NCBI RefSeq assembly: GCF_021538615.1
Contig: NZ_JAJHIZ010000002.1
Location: forward strand, 186,001-250,000
DNA length: 64,000 bases
Source of the DNA: Niabella agricola
Lineage (GTDB): Bacteria; Bacteroidota; Bacteroidia; Chitinophagales; Chitinophagaceae
Reading direction: 5' to 3'
The translations under genes were made by a program, and so were the position numbers. Below are positions 25,304 to 34,455 of this stretch, piece by piece. The notes beneath the pieces are model-generated. The model saw only the letters and a program-made list of their open reading frames with translations. It did not search any database and was not told the origin of the DNA. The stretch's first letter is position 1; each line of letters opens with the position of its first letter.

Positions 25304-26311
25304 ATGGAATATAGAAAATTGGGAGACACAAACCTTGAACTATCCGTTATAACCCATGGTGCCTTTGCCATTGGCGGCCATATGTGGGGCGGTAATGAAA
25401 AACAGGATTCGATTAACTCCATCCACGCTTCATTGGACCATGGCGTTACTTCAATCGATACGGCACCGTTCTATGGCTTTGGCCTCAGTGAAGCATTGGT
25501 AGGCGATGCCATTAAAGGGAAAGATCGTTCCAGGATACAATTGCTGACCAAGTTCGGGCTGGTATGGGACGGCAGCAATAAGGGTAAGGGTGTGTTTTTC
25601 TTTGAAGCTACAGACAATGGTAACGCCCTCCCGGTTTATAAATATGCCTCCAGGGAAAATGTGATCAAAGAAACAGAAGCAAGCTTAACGCGCCTGGGGA
25701 CGGATTATATCGACCTATTGCAGCTGCATTGGCCGGATGCCAGCACGCCCATCAGCGAAACCATGGAAGCCCTGGAGCTCCTGATACAGCAGGGTAAGAT
25801 ACGTGCCGCCGGTGTCAGCAATTACGATATAGCACAATTACAGGAAGCGGCGCAAACCCTGAAACCCGCCAGCAACCAGGTTTCCTACAGCATGCTCAAC
25901 CGCAGTATCGAAAAAGACCTGGTGCCCTATGCCCTTGAAACACATACCGGCATTATTGCGTATAGCCCGATGGAGCGTGGCTTACTCACCGGGAAATATT
26001 TTAAGGAGCATCGTTTAACGAGCGATGATCATCGCAATGGTTATTTTACGCAGTTCGATCTGGAAAAAGTAAAGACCCTGTTGCAATCGATGGAACCCAT
26101 AGCGAGGAATAAGGGTGCCACACTGGCACAACTGGTGTTGCGCTGGACGACTTTGCAACCGGGCATCAGCGTAGTGCTGGCAGGAGCAAGGAATGCTGCG
26201 CAGGCCATTGCAAATGCAGAAGCCATAAACCTGGAACTTAACCCGGAAGAGCTGCAATTGATTCACCAACAGCTTGCCGGTTTGCAACAACATAACACTG
26301 ATCATTTATAA
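25304..26311 (+). CDS. Aldo/keto reductase
   Basis: The 335-aa (alpha/beta)8 oxidoreductase starts at the ATG at 25304 (MEYRKLGDTNLELSVITHGA); the longer frame upstream runs into repeat DNA. The AKR tetrad is visible in order: Asp and Tyr in SIDTAPFYGFGLSE, Lys in QLLTKFGLVWDG and His in DLLQLHWPDASTP. GIIAYSPMERGLLTGKYF and VLAGARNAAQ form the NADPH site. The substrate is unknown. It stands alone. Confidence 0.93.
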   Translation: MEYRKLGDTNLELSVITHGAFAIGGHMWGGNEKQDSINSIHASLDHGVTSIDTAPFYGFGLSEALVGDAIKGKDRSRIQLLTKFGLVWDGSNKGKGVFFFEATDNGNALPVYKYASRENVIKETEASLTRLGTDYIDLLQLHWPDASTPISETMEALELLIQQGKIRAAGVSNYDIAQLQEAAQTLKPASNQVSYSMLNRSIEKDLVPYALETHTGIIAYSPMERGLLTGKYFKEHRLTSDDHRNGYFTQFDLEKVKTLLQSMEPIARNKGATLAQLVLRWTTLQPGISVVLAGARNAAQAIANAEAINLELNPEELQLIHQQLAGLQQHNTDHL

Positions 26312-26408
26312 ATACACATACAATAGAAGAGGACACCGCAATAAAGGGCTTTGGTCTTGCTAATCATGCAGGCATCACGGTAAAGGATCCTGGAAGATCA
26401 ATTCATCA

Positions 26409-27248
26409 TCACTGGTATACTTTTACCCAGTCAACGATCATCTGTACCGGCAGCTGTTGTGGGTTTACCTTACCCACCCAGTTACCACCCAGCTGTTGAT
26501 CGACGAGGAGATAAAACGGCTGATCATAGGGCCACTGGCTGGCGTCCACCCCGGTAATGCGTGGGTAGGTAAAGGTTTCTTTTCCGTTTACGGTAAATAT
26601 GATCTTATCGGGGAACCATTTAATGCCAAAGGTGTTAAAGCCATCCCTGTTAAAAGCCGCTGTTCCCGAATGCGGGGGGGTATGGGTTTGTTTAAGATCG
26701 AGCGTATAGTAGGAGTGGGTAGTCTGGTAAACCTTATGCTCGAAGTTCGGGTGCTCCATAATATCGATCTCACCATTTTTGGGATAAGCACCGTATTTAT
26801 TTTGCTCTGCCAGCATCCACATGGCGGGCCAGGCGCCGGTGGCGCACTCCAGCTTTGCTCTTATTTCAATTTTGCCGTATTGAAAGGCAAACTTTCCCTT
26901 TGTATAAATACCACCGGTAATGAAGGGGCGGGGATCGGAAGCCGTATCCGGGTTGCGGATACCGCGCAGATAAATATACCCGCTGTCGATCCGAAAGCAA
27001 TCGTTATGCGTGCTCATATGCTTGTTCCAGTCCGATTTGCCGGGCGGAATCCTTGTCCATTTACCGGTGTCCAGGTAGGGCTTGTTAAAATCATCCTTCC
27101 AGACCAGGGTCCATTTTTTTTCGGGCCGGTGTTGGTTTTGAAGATATACATACCCGGCGGAGCGTGTAAAGGGGCGGCTGCATGCCGTAGCCAGCAGGAG
27201 GAGTACCAGGGATAAAAGGAAAAACTGTTTTATGGTTGTCAATGACAT
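26409..27248 (-). CDS. GH16 family glycoside hydrolase (lipoprotein)
   Basis: The 279-aa lipoprotein starts at 27248 (MSLTTIKQFFLL ... lipobox Cys23 in LATAC); the frame extends to 27311 but without a signal-like start. The GH16 catalytic motif is NGEIDIMEH (E-D-x-x-E form with nucleophile and acid/base Glu), preceded by GAWPAMWML. WTLVWKDDFN at the beginning and QPFYLLVDQQLGGNW near the end are typical of laminarinase/lichenase-like retaining endo-beta-glucanases or galactanases. The substrate cannot be decided. There is no PUL partner nearby. Confidence 0.92.
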   Translation of the reverse strand: MSLTTIKQFFLLSLVLLLLATACSRPFTRSAGYVYLQNQHRPEKKWTLVWKDDFNKPYLDTGKWTRIPPGKSDWNKHMSTHNDCFRIDSGYIYLRGIRNPDTASDPRPFITGGIYTKGKFAFQYGKIEIRAKLECATGAWPAMWMLAEQNKYGAYPKNGEIDIMEHPNFEHKVYQTTHSYYTLDLKQTHTPPHSGTAAFNRDGFNTFGIKWFPDKIIFTVNGKETFTYPRITGVDASQWPYDQPFYLLVDQQLGGNWVGKVNPQQLPVQMIVDWVKVYQ

Positions 27249-27394
27249 CGGCAGGTAATTGAATAAAACGCAAGATAGCCACTCAGGCGGAGAAATAGCC
27301 CGGATGTGCAAACGGATGCACAGACCTGCTGGAAGCGTGGGGTAACGTTTTATTGATGTTTTTTTTATAAGCCGATGGCCGGCGGTTAAGCATG

Positions 27395-27475
27395 TGTTCC
27401 AGGTTCAATGTTCAACGTTTCAGGCGTGCCCGCCGTGGCGGGTTGGATACGTTTTATACTTGGTGTGGAATCCGT
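27395..27475 (+). repeat. Family D interspersed repeat, copy 2
   Basis: The 366-bp gap between the GH16 and E2 genes has no gene. It holds a copy of the repeat seen at 14886: GGTTCAA, CAACGTTTCA, then GCGTGCCCGCCGTGGCGGGTT (CCCGC/GCGGG hairpin) and the ...GTGTGGAATCCG tail. AACTTGGAACATGGAACTTG near 27590 looks like the inverted end of a related element. Confidence 0.75.
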
Positions 27476-27614
27476 TTTTAGCTGTTTGCTTTCCACACTC
27501 AGCGATCAGTTTTCAGTTGATACCGCTGTGGATTCAGTCCCAGCATCAGACAAAATCCCCGTCGCCCAAGTCTTCCTATCTCCTGAAGCACAACTTGGAA
27601 CATGGAACTTGAAA

Positions 27615-28940
27615 CTAAATCTCTACCGGAACAAAGCTTTCCAACTCCTTGGCTACAGCACTGAGGAAGGTAGCGCCCAGTGCACCATCCACCACGCGGT
27701 GATCGTAGCTCATGCTCAGCACCATCATATGGCGGATGGCGATGCTGTCGCCCTGTGGGGTTTCTACCACAACGGGCCGTTTTTTTATGGCGCCTACGGC
27801 AAGGATCGCTACCTGCGGCTGGTTAATGATAGGGGTACCGGCAAGGCTGCCGAAGGTACCCACATTGGTGATGGTAAAAGTACCGCCCTGGGTATCTTCT
27901 GCCTTTAGCTTGTTGTTACGCGCGGCATCGGCCAGACCGTTCACACGTTTGGCCAGGCCCGTCAGGTTCAGCTGGTCGGCATTTTTGATCACGGGTACAA
28001 TCAGGTTCCCGCTCGGAAGTGCCGTAGCCATCCCGATATTGATATCTTTTTTAATGATGATCCTGTCGCCGTCGATCGAACTGTTGATCAGTGGAAAACG
28101 CTTGATGCAACGGGTAATGGCCTCAATAAACAACGGCATAAAAGTGATCTTGGTGCCTTCCCGTTTTTCGAAATCTTTTTTTACTTTTTCCCGCCACATC
28201 ACCATATTGGTAACATCGGCTTCGGAGAAGCTGGTTACATGCGGACTGGTCTGTTTGCTGCGCACCATATGTTCTGCGATCAGCTTGCGCATCCGGTCCA
28301 TTTCAATGATCTCTACATTGCTGCCATGCCGGCTGATATCCAGCGTGCCGGCTTGTTGTGTTTCCCGGGCGCTGGCAGGTGCAACCGTTACAGCCTGGGT
28401 TGTAACCGGGGCTGCCGGTTGCTGACGGGAGCGGTTGGCCACATACTCCAGGATATCATTTTTGGTTACGCGGCCTTCCTTGCCGGTACCGGGTATCTGT
28501 TCCAGCTCACTCATGGAAATACCTTCGCTGGCGGCTATATTCAATACAAGGGGAGAATAAAATTTTGCGGAAGCCGATCCTGTGGCTGCCGGTTTGATGG
28601 TAGAAGAAACGACTTCGGCTTCCTGTGCCGGTTCGGTTACAACCGGCTCCGGCTGCCGGGCAGAAGTGGGTTCGGGTGCAATAGTTTCGCTGGCTGCACC
28701 TTCTGTGCGGATACGGGCGATGACCGTACCAATAGGTACCACATCATTTTCATTAAAAAGGATGGCTTCAATAATACCACTGGCTGTGCTGGGTACCTCA
28801 CTATCTACTTTATCCGTAGCGATCTCCAGAACGGTTTCGTCCATTTCCACGGCATCACCCACCTGCTTCAACCATTTTAAGATGGTTGCTTCCATTATGC
28901 TTTCTCCTAATTTGGGCATCACCAGATCCTCTAAAGCCAT
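27615..28940 (-). CDS. Dihydrolipoamide acyltransferase, 2-oxoacid dehydrogenase E2
   Basis: This 441-aa E2 component has a lipoyl domain at residues 1-80 with the lipoylated Lys44 in ATDKVDSEV, an Ala/Pro/Glu-rich linker, and an E3-binding domain at about 125-165 (FYSPLVLNIAASEGISMSEL; GKEGRVTKNDILEYV). The catalytic acyltransferase domain starts near 215 and contains SYDHRVVDGALG with the active His. It transfers acyl groups to CoA in a pyruvate, 2-oxoglutarate or branched-chain complex; the sequence resembles branched-chain-type E2 but the substrate is not certain. E1 and E3 are not adjacent. Confidence 0.93.
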   Translation of the reverse strand: MALEDLVMPKLGESIMEATILKWLKQVGDAVEMDETVLEIATDKVDSEVPSTASGIIEAILFNENDVVPIGTVIARIRTEGAASETIAPEPTSARQPEPVVTEPAQEAEVVSSTIKPAATGSASAKFYSPLVLNIAASEGISMSELEQIPGTGKEGRVTKNDILEYVANRSRQQPAAPVTTQAVTVAPASARETQQAGTLDISRHGSNVEIIEMDRMRKLIAEHMVRSKQTSPHVTSFSEADVTNMVMWREKVKKDFEKREGTKITFMPLFIEAITRCIKRFPLINSSIDGDRIIIKKDINIGMATALPSGNLIVPVIKNADQLNLTGLAKRVNGLADAARNNKLKAEDTQGGTFTITNVGTFGSLAGTPIINQPQVAILAVGAIKKRPVVVETPQGDSIAIRHMMVLSMSYDHRVVDGALGATFLSAVAKELESFVPVEI

Positions 28941-29056
28941 AGAACAATTGTATTTATTGAATAAATTTAGTTTAAAATGCTCAGCCGCTGCAAAAATAGT
29001 GATTTGGTTCCTAACTTTCGTTTGTTAGCGGTTGTAAAAGGCCTGAAGTGAACGGG

Positions 29057-29593
29057 TTAAAACTTATTTTTCCACATCATGCTTTCGATGGGGCGGTCCG
29101 GCTGACTGCTGTATTTGGCGTTTTGCTTCTGGTTGTATTTGACTTCAATTTCACCTTCAACGGGAAAATAGATCAGCTGGCCGATGGGCATGCCTTTATA
29201 GATTTTTACCGGTTGTTTTACAGAGATTTCCAGCGTCCAGTGACCGCAAAAGCCCACATCTCCTTTACCGGCAGTGGCATGAATGTCGATGCCCAGGCGG
29301 CCGGTAGAAGATTTACCCTCCAGGAAGGGTACATGCGCATGCGCTTCGGTATATTCGAGGGTAACGCCCAGGTAGAAAATATGGGGATAGAGCACAAAAC
29401 CTTCATCGGGGATTTCAAAATAAGCGATCTCATTGTGTTGCTTTGCATCCAGCTGGTGGTTTTTGTAAGTAGCCAGCCAGGCGCCCAGGTGCACATCATA
29501 CGAGTTACTGCCCAGGCAACCCCGGTCGTAGGGTTTAATGAGAATAGTGCCCTTCTCCATTTCTTCCAGTATGCGCAGGTCCGATAAGATCAT
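29057..29593 (-). CDS. dcd: dCTP deaminase
   Basis: The 178-aa enzyme turns dCTP into dUTP and ammonia for thymidylate synthesis. Family motifs are MILSDLRI at the start, GSNSYDVHLG, FLEGKSSTGRLGID (Ser95/Ser96, Arg99) and GHWTLEISV with catalytic Glu122. The Asn/Gln-rich tail (KYSSQPDRP) is also typical. It is divergent from the PPTase gene across 55 bp. Confidence 0.93.
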   Translation of the reverse strand: MILSDLRILEEMEKGTILIKPYDRGCLGSNSYDVHLGAWLATYKNHQLDAKQHNEIAYFEIPDEGFVLYPHIFYLGVTLEYTEAHAHVPFLEGKSSTGRLGIDIHATAGKGDVGFCGHWTLEISVKQPVKIYKGMPIGQLIYFPVEGEIEVKYNQKQNAKYSSQPDRPIESMMWKNKF

Positions 29594-29648
29594 GAGTTGT
29601 ACTTTGTGAAATCCTTAACTTGCACAAATTAAGTGAATCCGATTATTT

Positions 29649-30257
29649 ATGCCCGTTATTTTTCAAGAAGAAATTAACAATAACACAAGGTTGGGGATCT
29701 GGAAGATTGAGGAAGCACCGGACTTCTTCCGGGAAAAGGTGCCGCTGCACCGGGCGGTGACGCATCCGCATAAAATGCTGCAGCACCTGGCCGGCCGTTT
29801 TTTATTACAATATTTGTTTCCCGGGTTCCCGTACCACCTGATCCAGATCGCGGAAACGCGGAAGCCCTTCCTGCCGGACGAAGTCTTTCATTTTTCCATT
29901 TCGCATTGCGGCGATTATGCAGCAGCGATTGTAAGCCGGGAGCGGCGGGTGGGGATTGATATTGAAATTCCGGTGGAGAAGGTGGTGAGCATCCGGCATA
30001 AATTCATTAGCCCCGCAGAAATGGAATTACTGAACCCGCTTTCCATGGAAGAATATACGCAGGTATGGTCGGCCAAAGAAGCGGTGTATAAATGGTATGG
30101 ATTGGGTAAGGTAGATTTCAGGGAACATATCCGGATTACGGGATATAATGATCTGCGGTCTGCCTTTGATTGCCGTTTTATGCTTACGGATAGTCACTTA
30201 AACGTGCACCTGCAGCAGCTTTCAGGCCTTTGTTTGAGTTATGTGGTGTCGGAGTAG
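29649..30257 (+). CDS. 4'-phosphopantetheinyl transferase (Sfp type)
   Basis: The 202-aa enzyme transfers the phosphopantetheine arm of CoA to acyl-carrier proteins. It has the Sfp-superfamily motifs: KPFLPDEVFHFSISHCGDYA, RVGIDIEIPVEKV (Mg2+-binding Asp and Glu) and VWSAKEAVYKWYGLG. Length fits the compact Bacteroidota members. No polyketide or peptide synthetase genes are near, so a role in general ACP maturation is likely. Confidence 0.9.
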   Translation: MPVIFQEEINNNTRLGIWKIEEAPDFFREKVPLHRAVTHPHKMLQHLAGRFLLQYLFPGFPYHLIQIAETRKPFLPDEVFHFSISHCGDYAAAIVSRERRVGIDIEIPVEKVVSIRHKFISPAEMELLNPLSMEEYTQVWSAKEAVYKWYGLGKVDFREHIRITGYNDLRSAFDCRFMLTDSHLNVHLQQLSGLCLSYVVSE

Positions 30258-30469
30258 CAATACCCGTTTAAAGTTCCCGGTCAGGTATCAGCTATCAGTT
30301 ATCAGTCTTCAGCTTTCGTTTTTCAGATGATTACGATACGGAATAAAAATCTATACCACGATGGGCAGACCAGGAACATTAAACCTGAAATAACTCCATA
30401 GTCCCCCAGTCTACATGTCCCCCCAAAAAGCAAGAACAATAATGAATAGCCGAATACATCATCGAATAT

Positions 30470-30530
30470 GAAACGGATCTAACCCGCCACGGCGGGCACA
30501 CCTGAGACTTTAAACCTCAAACCTGAAGCA
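30470..30530 (-). repeat. Family D interspersed repeat, inverted copy
   Basis: The reverse strand reads GGTTTAAAG, then GTGTGCCCGCCGTGGCGGGTT and AGATCCGTTTCATATTCG, the same element as at 14886 and 27395. The remaining 210 bp between the PPTase and recN contains degenerate ATCAGCTATCAGTTATCAG runs and no gene. Confidence 0.75.
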
Positions 30531-30534
30531 AAAT

Positions 30535-32190
30535 TTACGCCTGTACCATTTCCCTTGCATTTTCTAACGCCGCGGCAGTGGGTTTTTCGCCGCTGAGCAT
30601 TTTTGCAATGGCCGTGATCCGTTCTTCGGTATCCAGTTGCCGCATGCCGGTACGCACCTGTTGGCCGGATACTTCCTTGTAAACAAAATAATGGGCATCC
30701 GCACGCCCGGCAATCTGTGGCTGATGGGTAATGCAGATCACCTGGCGGCTGGTGGCCAGGTCCTTCATGATAATGCCTACCTGTTTGGCGGCTTCACCGG
30801 AGATACCGGTATCAATTTCGTCGAAGATGAGGGTAGGGAGGTTCATACGCTGGGCCACCAGGCTTTTGATGCAAAGCATCAGGCGGCTTAATTCACCACC
30901 GCTGGCCACTTTATTCACCGGTTTAAACTGTCCGCTTTTGTTGGCATCAAATAAGAAATCCACTGCATCTGCTCCCTGGGCGCCCAGGGATTTTTTCTCA
31001 AAAGCAACCCGGAGCGCCGCATTAGGCATGCCTACCTGGGTAAGCAATGCATCCACTTTTTTCTCAAACGGGGCGATCTGTTTTTTACGGGCTTCAGAGA
31101 TCTTTTGCGCAAGAGCTTCCGCCGACTGGCGACGCTGTTCCGTAGCGGCTTCCAGGGCGGTTATATCTTCCTGGATATGGGCTACTCCCTGCAATTTTTC
31201 TTCCAGTTGTTTTTGAAGCGCCAGCAATTCATTGGTAGCATGTACCCCGTGTTTTTTTTGCAATTTATATCCAAGTGAAAGCCGGTCGCTCAACGCCTCT
31301 ATCTTTTCCGGATCGTAGTGGATGCCGTTGCTGATGTGCTCCAGTTCTGAAGCGATATCCTGCAATTCTACCTGTGCACTGTTTAGCCGGCTTACCAGGT
31401 CCGGCAGGTCTTTATGAAAGTTGCTGTAGTTACCCAGCAGGTGTGCGATGCTTTTTAACTGCTGTATCAATGGTTGTTCGCCCTCTTCCAGTTCACTGTA
31501 TGCCCGGCCCAATGCGCCTTTAATCCCTTCGGAGTTGGAAAGGAGTTTGAGGGAAGCGTCGATCTCTTCCAGTTCGTTTTCCCGGAAGTTGGCCTCTGCC
31601 AGTTCATCGTATTGAAACTGGTTATAGTCGCTTTCTTTGTCCAGCTGTGCCTGCTGCTCTTTCAGATGCTCCAGCTTTTTTTTGTGTTGCTGCCATTCAG
31701 CAAATGCTAACCGGTAATCGCCGATCAGTTTTGCATTGTTTGCCAGCGCATCCAGCACATGCACCTGGAAGCCGGTATCGCCCAGTTGAAGGGTGTCAAA
31801 TTGCTGGTGCAGGTCTACCAGCAGGGAGCTTAGTTGCTGCAGCTGCGCCAGGTTTACCGGGGTGTCGTTAATAAAGGCGCGGCTTTTGCCATTGACGCCG
31901 ATCTCCCGCCGGATCGTAATTTCAGGGGAGGGGTCGAGATCGTTGGCTTCCAGGAATTGCGTGATCTCGCTTACCGTTCCGGGAGTAAATAATCCCTCGA
32001 TAATGCATTTTTTTTCTTTGTCTACCAGGGCTGCTGTATCAGCTCGTTCCCCGAGTATGAGCGATAATGCACCCAATATAATCGATTTTCCTGCACCGGT
32101 TTCGCCGGTCACAATATTCATCCCGTTAGAGAACCGGATCTCCAGGCTATCGATGATTACGTAGTTCCTGATATGTAGTTGTTTCAACAT
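30535..32190 (-). CDS. recN: DNA repair protein RecN
   Basis: The 551-aa SMC-like ATPase for double-strand-break repair starts at 32190 (MLKQLHIRNYVIIDSLEI). Walker A is GETGAGKS at 29-36. A long coiled coil occupies about 150-380. The signature segment KVASGGELSRLML and Walker B TLIFDEIDTGISGEAA follow, with the H-loop QVICITHQPQIAG. The frame extends 24 bp upstream, but the ATG at 32190 matches the family. It lies in a minus-strand cluster with the zinc-ribbon and Nif3 genes, from which it is separated by terminators. Confidence 0.95.
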   Translation of the reverse strand: MLKQLHIRNYVIIDSLEIRFSNGMNIVTGETGAGKSIILGALSLILGERADTAALVDKEKKCIIEGLFTPGTVSEITQFLEANDLDPSPEITIRREIGVNGKSRAFINDTPVNLAQLQQLSSLLVDLHQQFDTLQLGDTGFQVHVLDALANNAKLIGDYRLAFAEWQQHKKKLEHLKEQQAQLDKESDYNQFQYDELAEANFRENELEEIDASLKLLSNSEGIKGALGRAYSELEEGEQPLIQQLKSIAHLLGNYSNFHKDLPDLVSRLNSAQVELQDIASELEHISNGIHYDPEKIEALSDRLSLGYKLQKKHGVHATNELLALQKQLEEKLQGVAHIQEDITALEAATEQRRQSAEALAQKISEARKKQIAPFEKKVDALLTQVGMPNAALRVAFEKKSLGAQGADAVDFLFDANKSGQFKPVNKVASGGELSRLMLCIKSLVAQRMNLPTLIFDEIDTGISGEAAKQVGIIMKDLATSRQVICITHQPQIAGRADAHYFVYKEVSGQQVRTGMRQLDTEERITAIAKMLSGEKPTAAALENAREMVQA

Positions 32191-32363
32191 CGGAAGGCAA
32201 ATTAAGAAAAACAACGCTCAAATCTCCATTCTCCATTCCCAATTTTCTGCGGGCAACCTGTGTTTAAATGCTGTGCAGGATATCGTTACGGGTTTGGCAG
32301 AAACAAGCGACTGCAAATATTCCAACGCGGTCAGCAGCCGCCGGCAATGCGGAAAAATAAAAA

Positions 32364-32417
32364 CCCCCATTCTTGCAAATGGGGGAAAATAAAAAAGCCT
32401 GTCTGCAGGCAGACAGG
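32364..32417 (-). terminator. Two tandem intrinsic terminators after the zinc-ribbon gene
   Basis: Reading the minus strand from the stop at 32428, the first hairpin (CCTGTCTG/CAGACAGG, 32398-32417) is followed by CTTTTTTATTTT. The second (CCCCCATT/AATGGGGG, 32364-32385) is followed by TTTTTATTTTT. Both have the form of rho-independent terminators ending the Nif3/zinc-ribbon transcript before recN. Confidence 0.8.
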
Positions 32418-32427
32418 AAAAAAGAAT

Positions 32428-33183
32428 TTATTTTACTTCAACGTTGTTGTGCAGTTCTTCATCCACTAGGATGCGGCCGCAATTTTCACAAGCGATGATT
32501 TTCTTATGTTGTTTGATTTCGCTTTGCTTTTGAGGAGGGATGGCGTAAAAACATCCGCCGCAGGCATCGCGCACTACCGGTACCACCGCCAGTCCGTTGC
32601 GGAAATTACCGCGGATCTTTTCGTAGCTGGCCAACAGTCGGGGTTCTACATTTTCCTTGGCTGCTTCGGAAAGTTTCTGGTATTCTTTCTCTTCTTTTTC
32701 GTTGGCAGAGATGATCTTTTCGAGTTCGGTCTTTTTCAGATCCAGCACACCTTCTTTAGCACCCAGGTTCTTTTTGGCTTTTTCCAGTAGTACTACTTTT
32801 TCAGAAATTTCTTCATTCGCGTCTTTAATATGCTTTTCAGCCAGTTTGATCTCCAGCTGTTGCATTTCGATCTCTTTGTTGATGGCCTCAAATTCGCGGT
32901 TGTTTTTTACATTCTCGCTGTCCTTCTCGTATTTTTTAATCAGCTCCTCCGATTCCTTGATTGCCGCTTTCCGTTCTTCAATGAATTCTGTAACGCCGTT
33001 GATCTCTTCTTCAATGCGTGTTTGCCGGGAGTGCAATCCCTGGATCTCATCCTCCAGATCAGCTACTTCCATGGGCAGCTCACCTTTTAAAATTTTGATC
33101 TCATCCAACTTGCTGTCAATTTTTTGCAGGTTGATCAGGGAGCCCAGTTTTTCTTCAATTGAAAACTCTTTAATTTGTGGCAT
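32428..33183 (-). CDS. C4-type zinc-ribbon coiled-coil protein (CdsZ/CT398-like)
   Basis: The 251-aa cytoplasmic protein is a long antiparallel coiled coil over residues 10-190 (very rich in Glu/Lys). It ends in a zinc ribbon with Cys pairs CGGC and CENC (ACGGCFYAIPPQ; IIACENCGRILVDEEL). It matches the zf-RING_7/CT398 family, proposed to be a scaffold or regulatory protein. In Bacteroidota it is usually next to the Nif3-like gene, as here (55 bp gap, same strand). Confidence 0.88.
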   Translation of the reverse strand: MPQIKEFSIEEKLGSLINLQKIDSKLDEIKILKGELPMEVADLEDEIQGLHSRQTRIEEEINGVTEFIEERKAAIKESEELIKKYEKDSENVKNNREFEAINKEIEMQQLEIKLAEKHIKDANEEISEKVVLLEKAKKNLGAKEGVLDLKKTELEKIISANEKEEKEYQKLSEAAKENVEPRLLASYEKIRGNFRNGLAVVPVVRDACGGCFYAIPPQKQSEIKQHKKIIACENCGRILVDEELHNNVEVK

Positions 33184-33237
33184 ATGTTTCTTACTGTTTG
33201 AATGTGTTTTAAAAATCAGGCAATTAAAAAATCCGCG

Positions 33238-34332
33238 TTACAAATAGTGCACGGGATTGGTATTGATTGCTGTTTTAAGGACGGCAAAGTTAGGGATTTT
33301 TTCCTGTAAAACGTGTTGGAGCAAATCTATGGTAAACTGCTCGCTTTCGTAATGCCCGATGTCGGCCAGCAGGATTTTCCCATCGGCATCAAAGAATTCA
33401 TGGTATTTGATATCTGCACTAACGTATGCATCTGATCCTGAATTGATTGCAGCTTTCGTTAAAAAGCTGCCGGCGCCCCCGCAGATGCTTACTTTTTTCA
33501 CCTTTTTACCCAGCGGCGCCGTATGCCGCACTATTGCAAGATTGAAGACTGTTTTCAGTTTTCGCAGGAAATCGGCTTCATCCAGTGCCTCCTGAAATTG
33601 CCCGGTAATACCGGCACCTACTCCCTGATGGAGGTTGTTCAACGAAATGGTTTCATACGCAACTTCTTCATAGGGGTGATTTTCCTTCAGTGCCGCCAGG
33701 ATCTTATTTTTCAGGTAAAAGGGGTACAGGATCTCTATTTTTAGCTCTTCGGCCTCGTGCCGTACCCCGATTTCCCCGGTAAAAGGTTGGGCATTGTTTC
33801 CCGGAAGGAACGTGCCTTTCCCGGTGGCGCTAAAGCTGCATTCGCGGTAGTTACCGATTTCGCCGCCGCCGGCGGCAAAAATGGCGGATCGTACCTTTTC
33901 CGCATATTCCGGGGGAACAAAGAAATAAAGCTTTTCGAGTTGCCGTTCCTTTGGCGCCAGCAGCTGCAGGCGGGTCAATCCCAGCTTTTTTGCAATCATC
34001 CCGTTTACACCGTGCAACACATTATCCAGGTTTGTATGAATGGCATAGATGGCAATATCCTGTTTGATGGCTTTGATGAGGGTGCGCTCCACATAATTAT
34101 TGCCATTGATCTTCTTTATTCCGGAAAAGACGATGGGGTGGTGGGCCACTACCAGGTTGCAGTTTTTTTCGACAGCTTCGTCTATTACTGCTTCTACCGC
34201 ATCCAAACAGCAGAGTACACCGGTGCATTGCCAATCGGGCCGGCCTGTCAGTAAACCGGCATTATCATAACTTTCCTGCAGGGCAGGAGGAGCAAGGGCT
34301 TCAAGCGTTTTTATAATGGAACCGATGGTCAT
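33238..34332 (-). CDS. Nif3-like dinuclear metal centre protein (DUF34/YbgI)
   Basis: The 364-aa protein has the Nif3 metal ligands: NLVVAHHPIVFSG (His pair), YAIHTNLDNV (His and Asp) and a C-terminal DIGHYESEQF (His and Glu). The middle, about 125-225, is the CutA/PII-like insertion of the longer bacterial forms (KLYFFVPPEYAEKV; YRECSFSATGKGTF). The family forms hexameric toroids; GTP cyclohydrolase-like and other activities have been proposed but the physiological role is unsettled. The zinc-ribbon gene follows in the same direction. Confidence 0.93.
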   Translation of the reverse strand: MTIGSIIKTLEALAPPALQESYDNAGLLTGRPDWQCTGVLCCLDAVEAVIDEAVEKNCNLVVAHHPIVFSGIKKINGNNYVERTLIKAIKQDIAIYAIHTNLDNVLHGVNGMIAKKLGLTRLQLLAPKERQLEKLYFFVPPEYAEKVRSAIFAAGGGEIGNYRECSFSATGKGTFLPGNNAQPFTGEIGVRHEAEELKIEILYPFYLKNKILAALKENHPYEEVAYETISLNNLHQGVGAGITGQFQEALDEADFLRKLKTVFNLAIVRHTAPLGKKVKKVSICGGAGSFLTKAAINSGSDAYVSADIKYHEFFDADGKILLADIGHYESEQFTIDLLQHVLQEKIPNFAVLKTAINTNPVHYL

Positions 34333-34455
34333 ATAAAAAGTTTGGCAATAAAGATAAGCCCCGCAGAATTTAAAATGACCAATAAGGAATTTTAAATTTA
34401 AAAATAAAACCCCGCTTATTACTGCACCAGTTCTACATTTTATATTCCTTATTTT

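Noticed and set aside
27408..27908. 166-codon plus-strand frame overlapping the E2 gene end
   Set aside because: The first half lies in repeat DNA and the rest is antisense to the conserved E2 catalytic domain.
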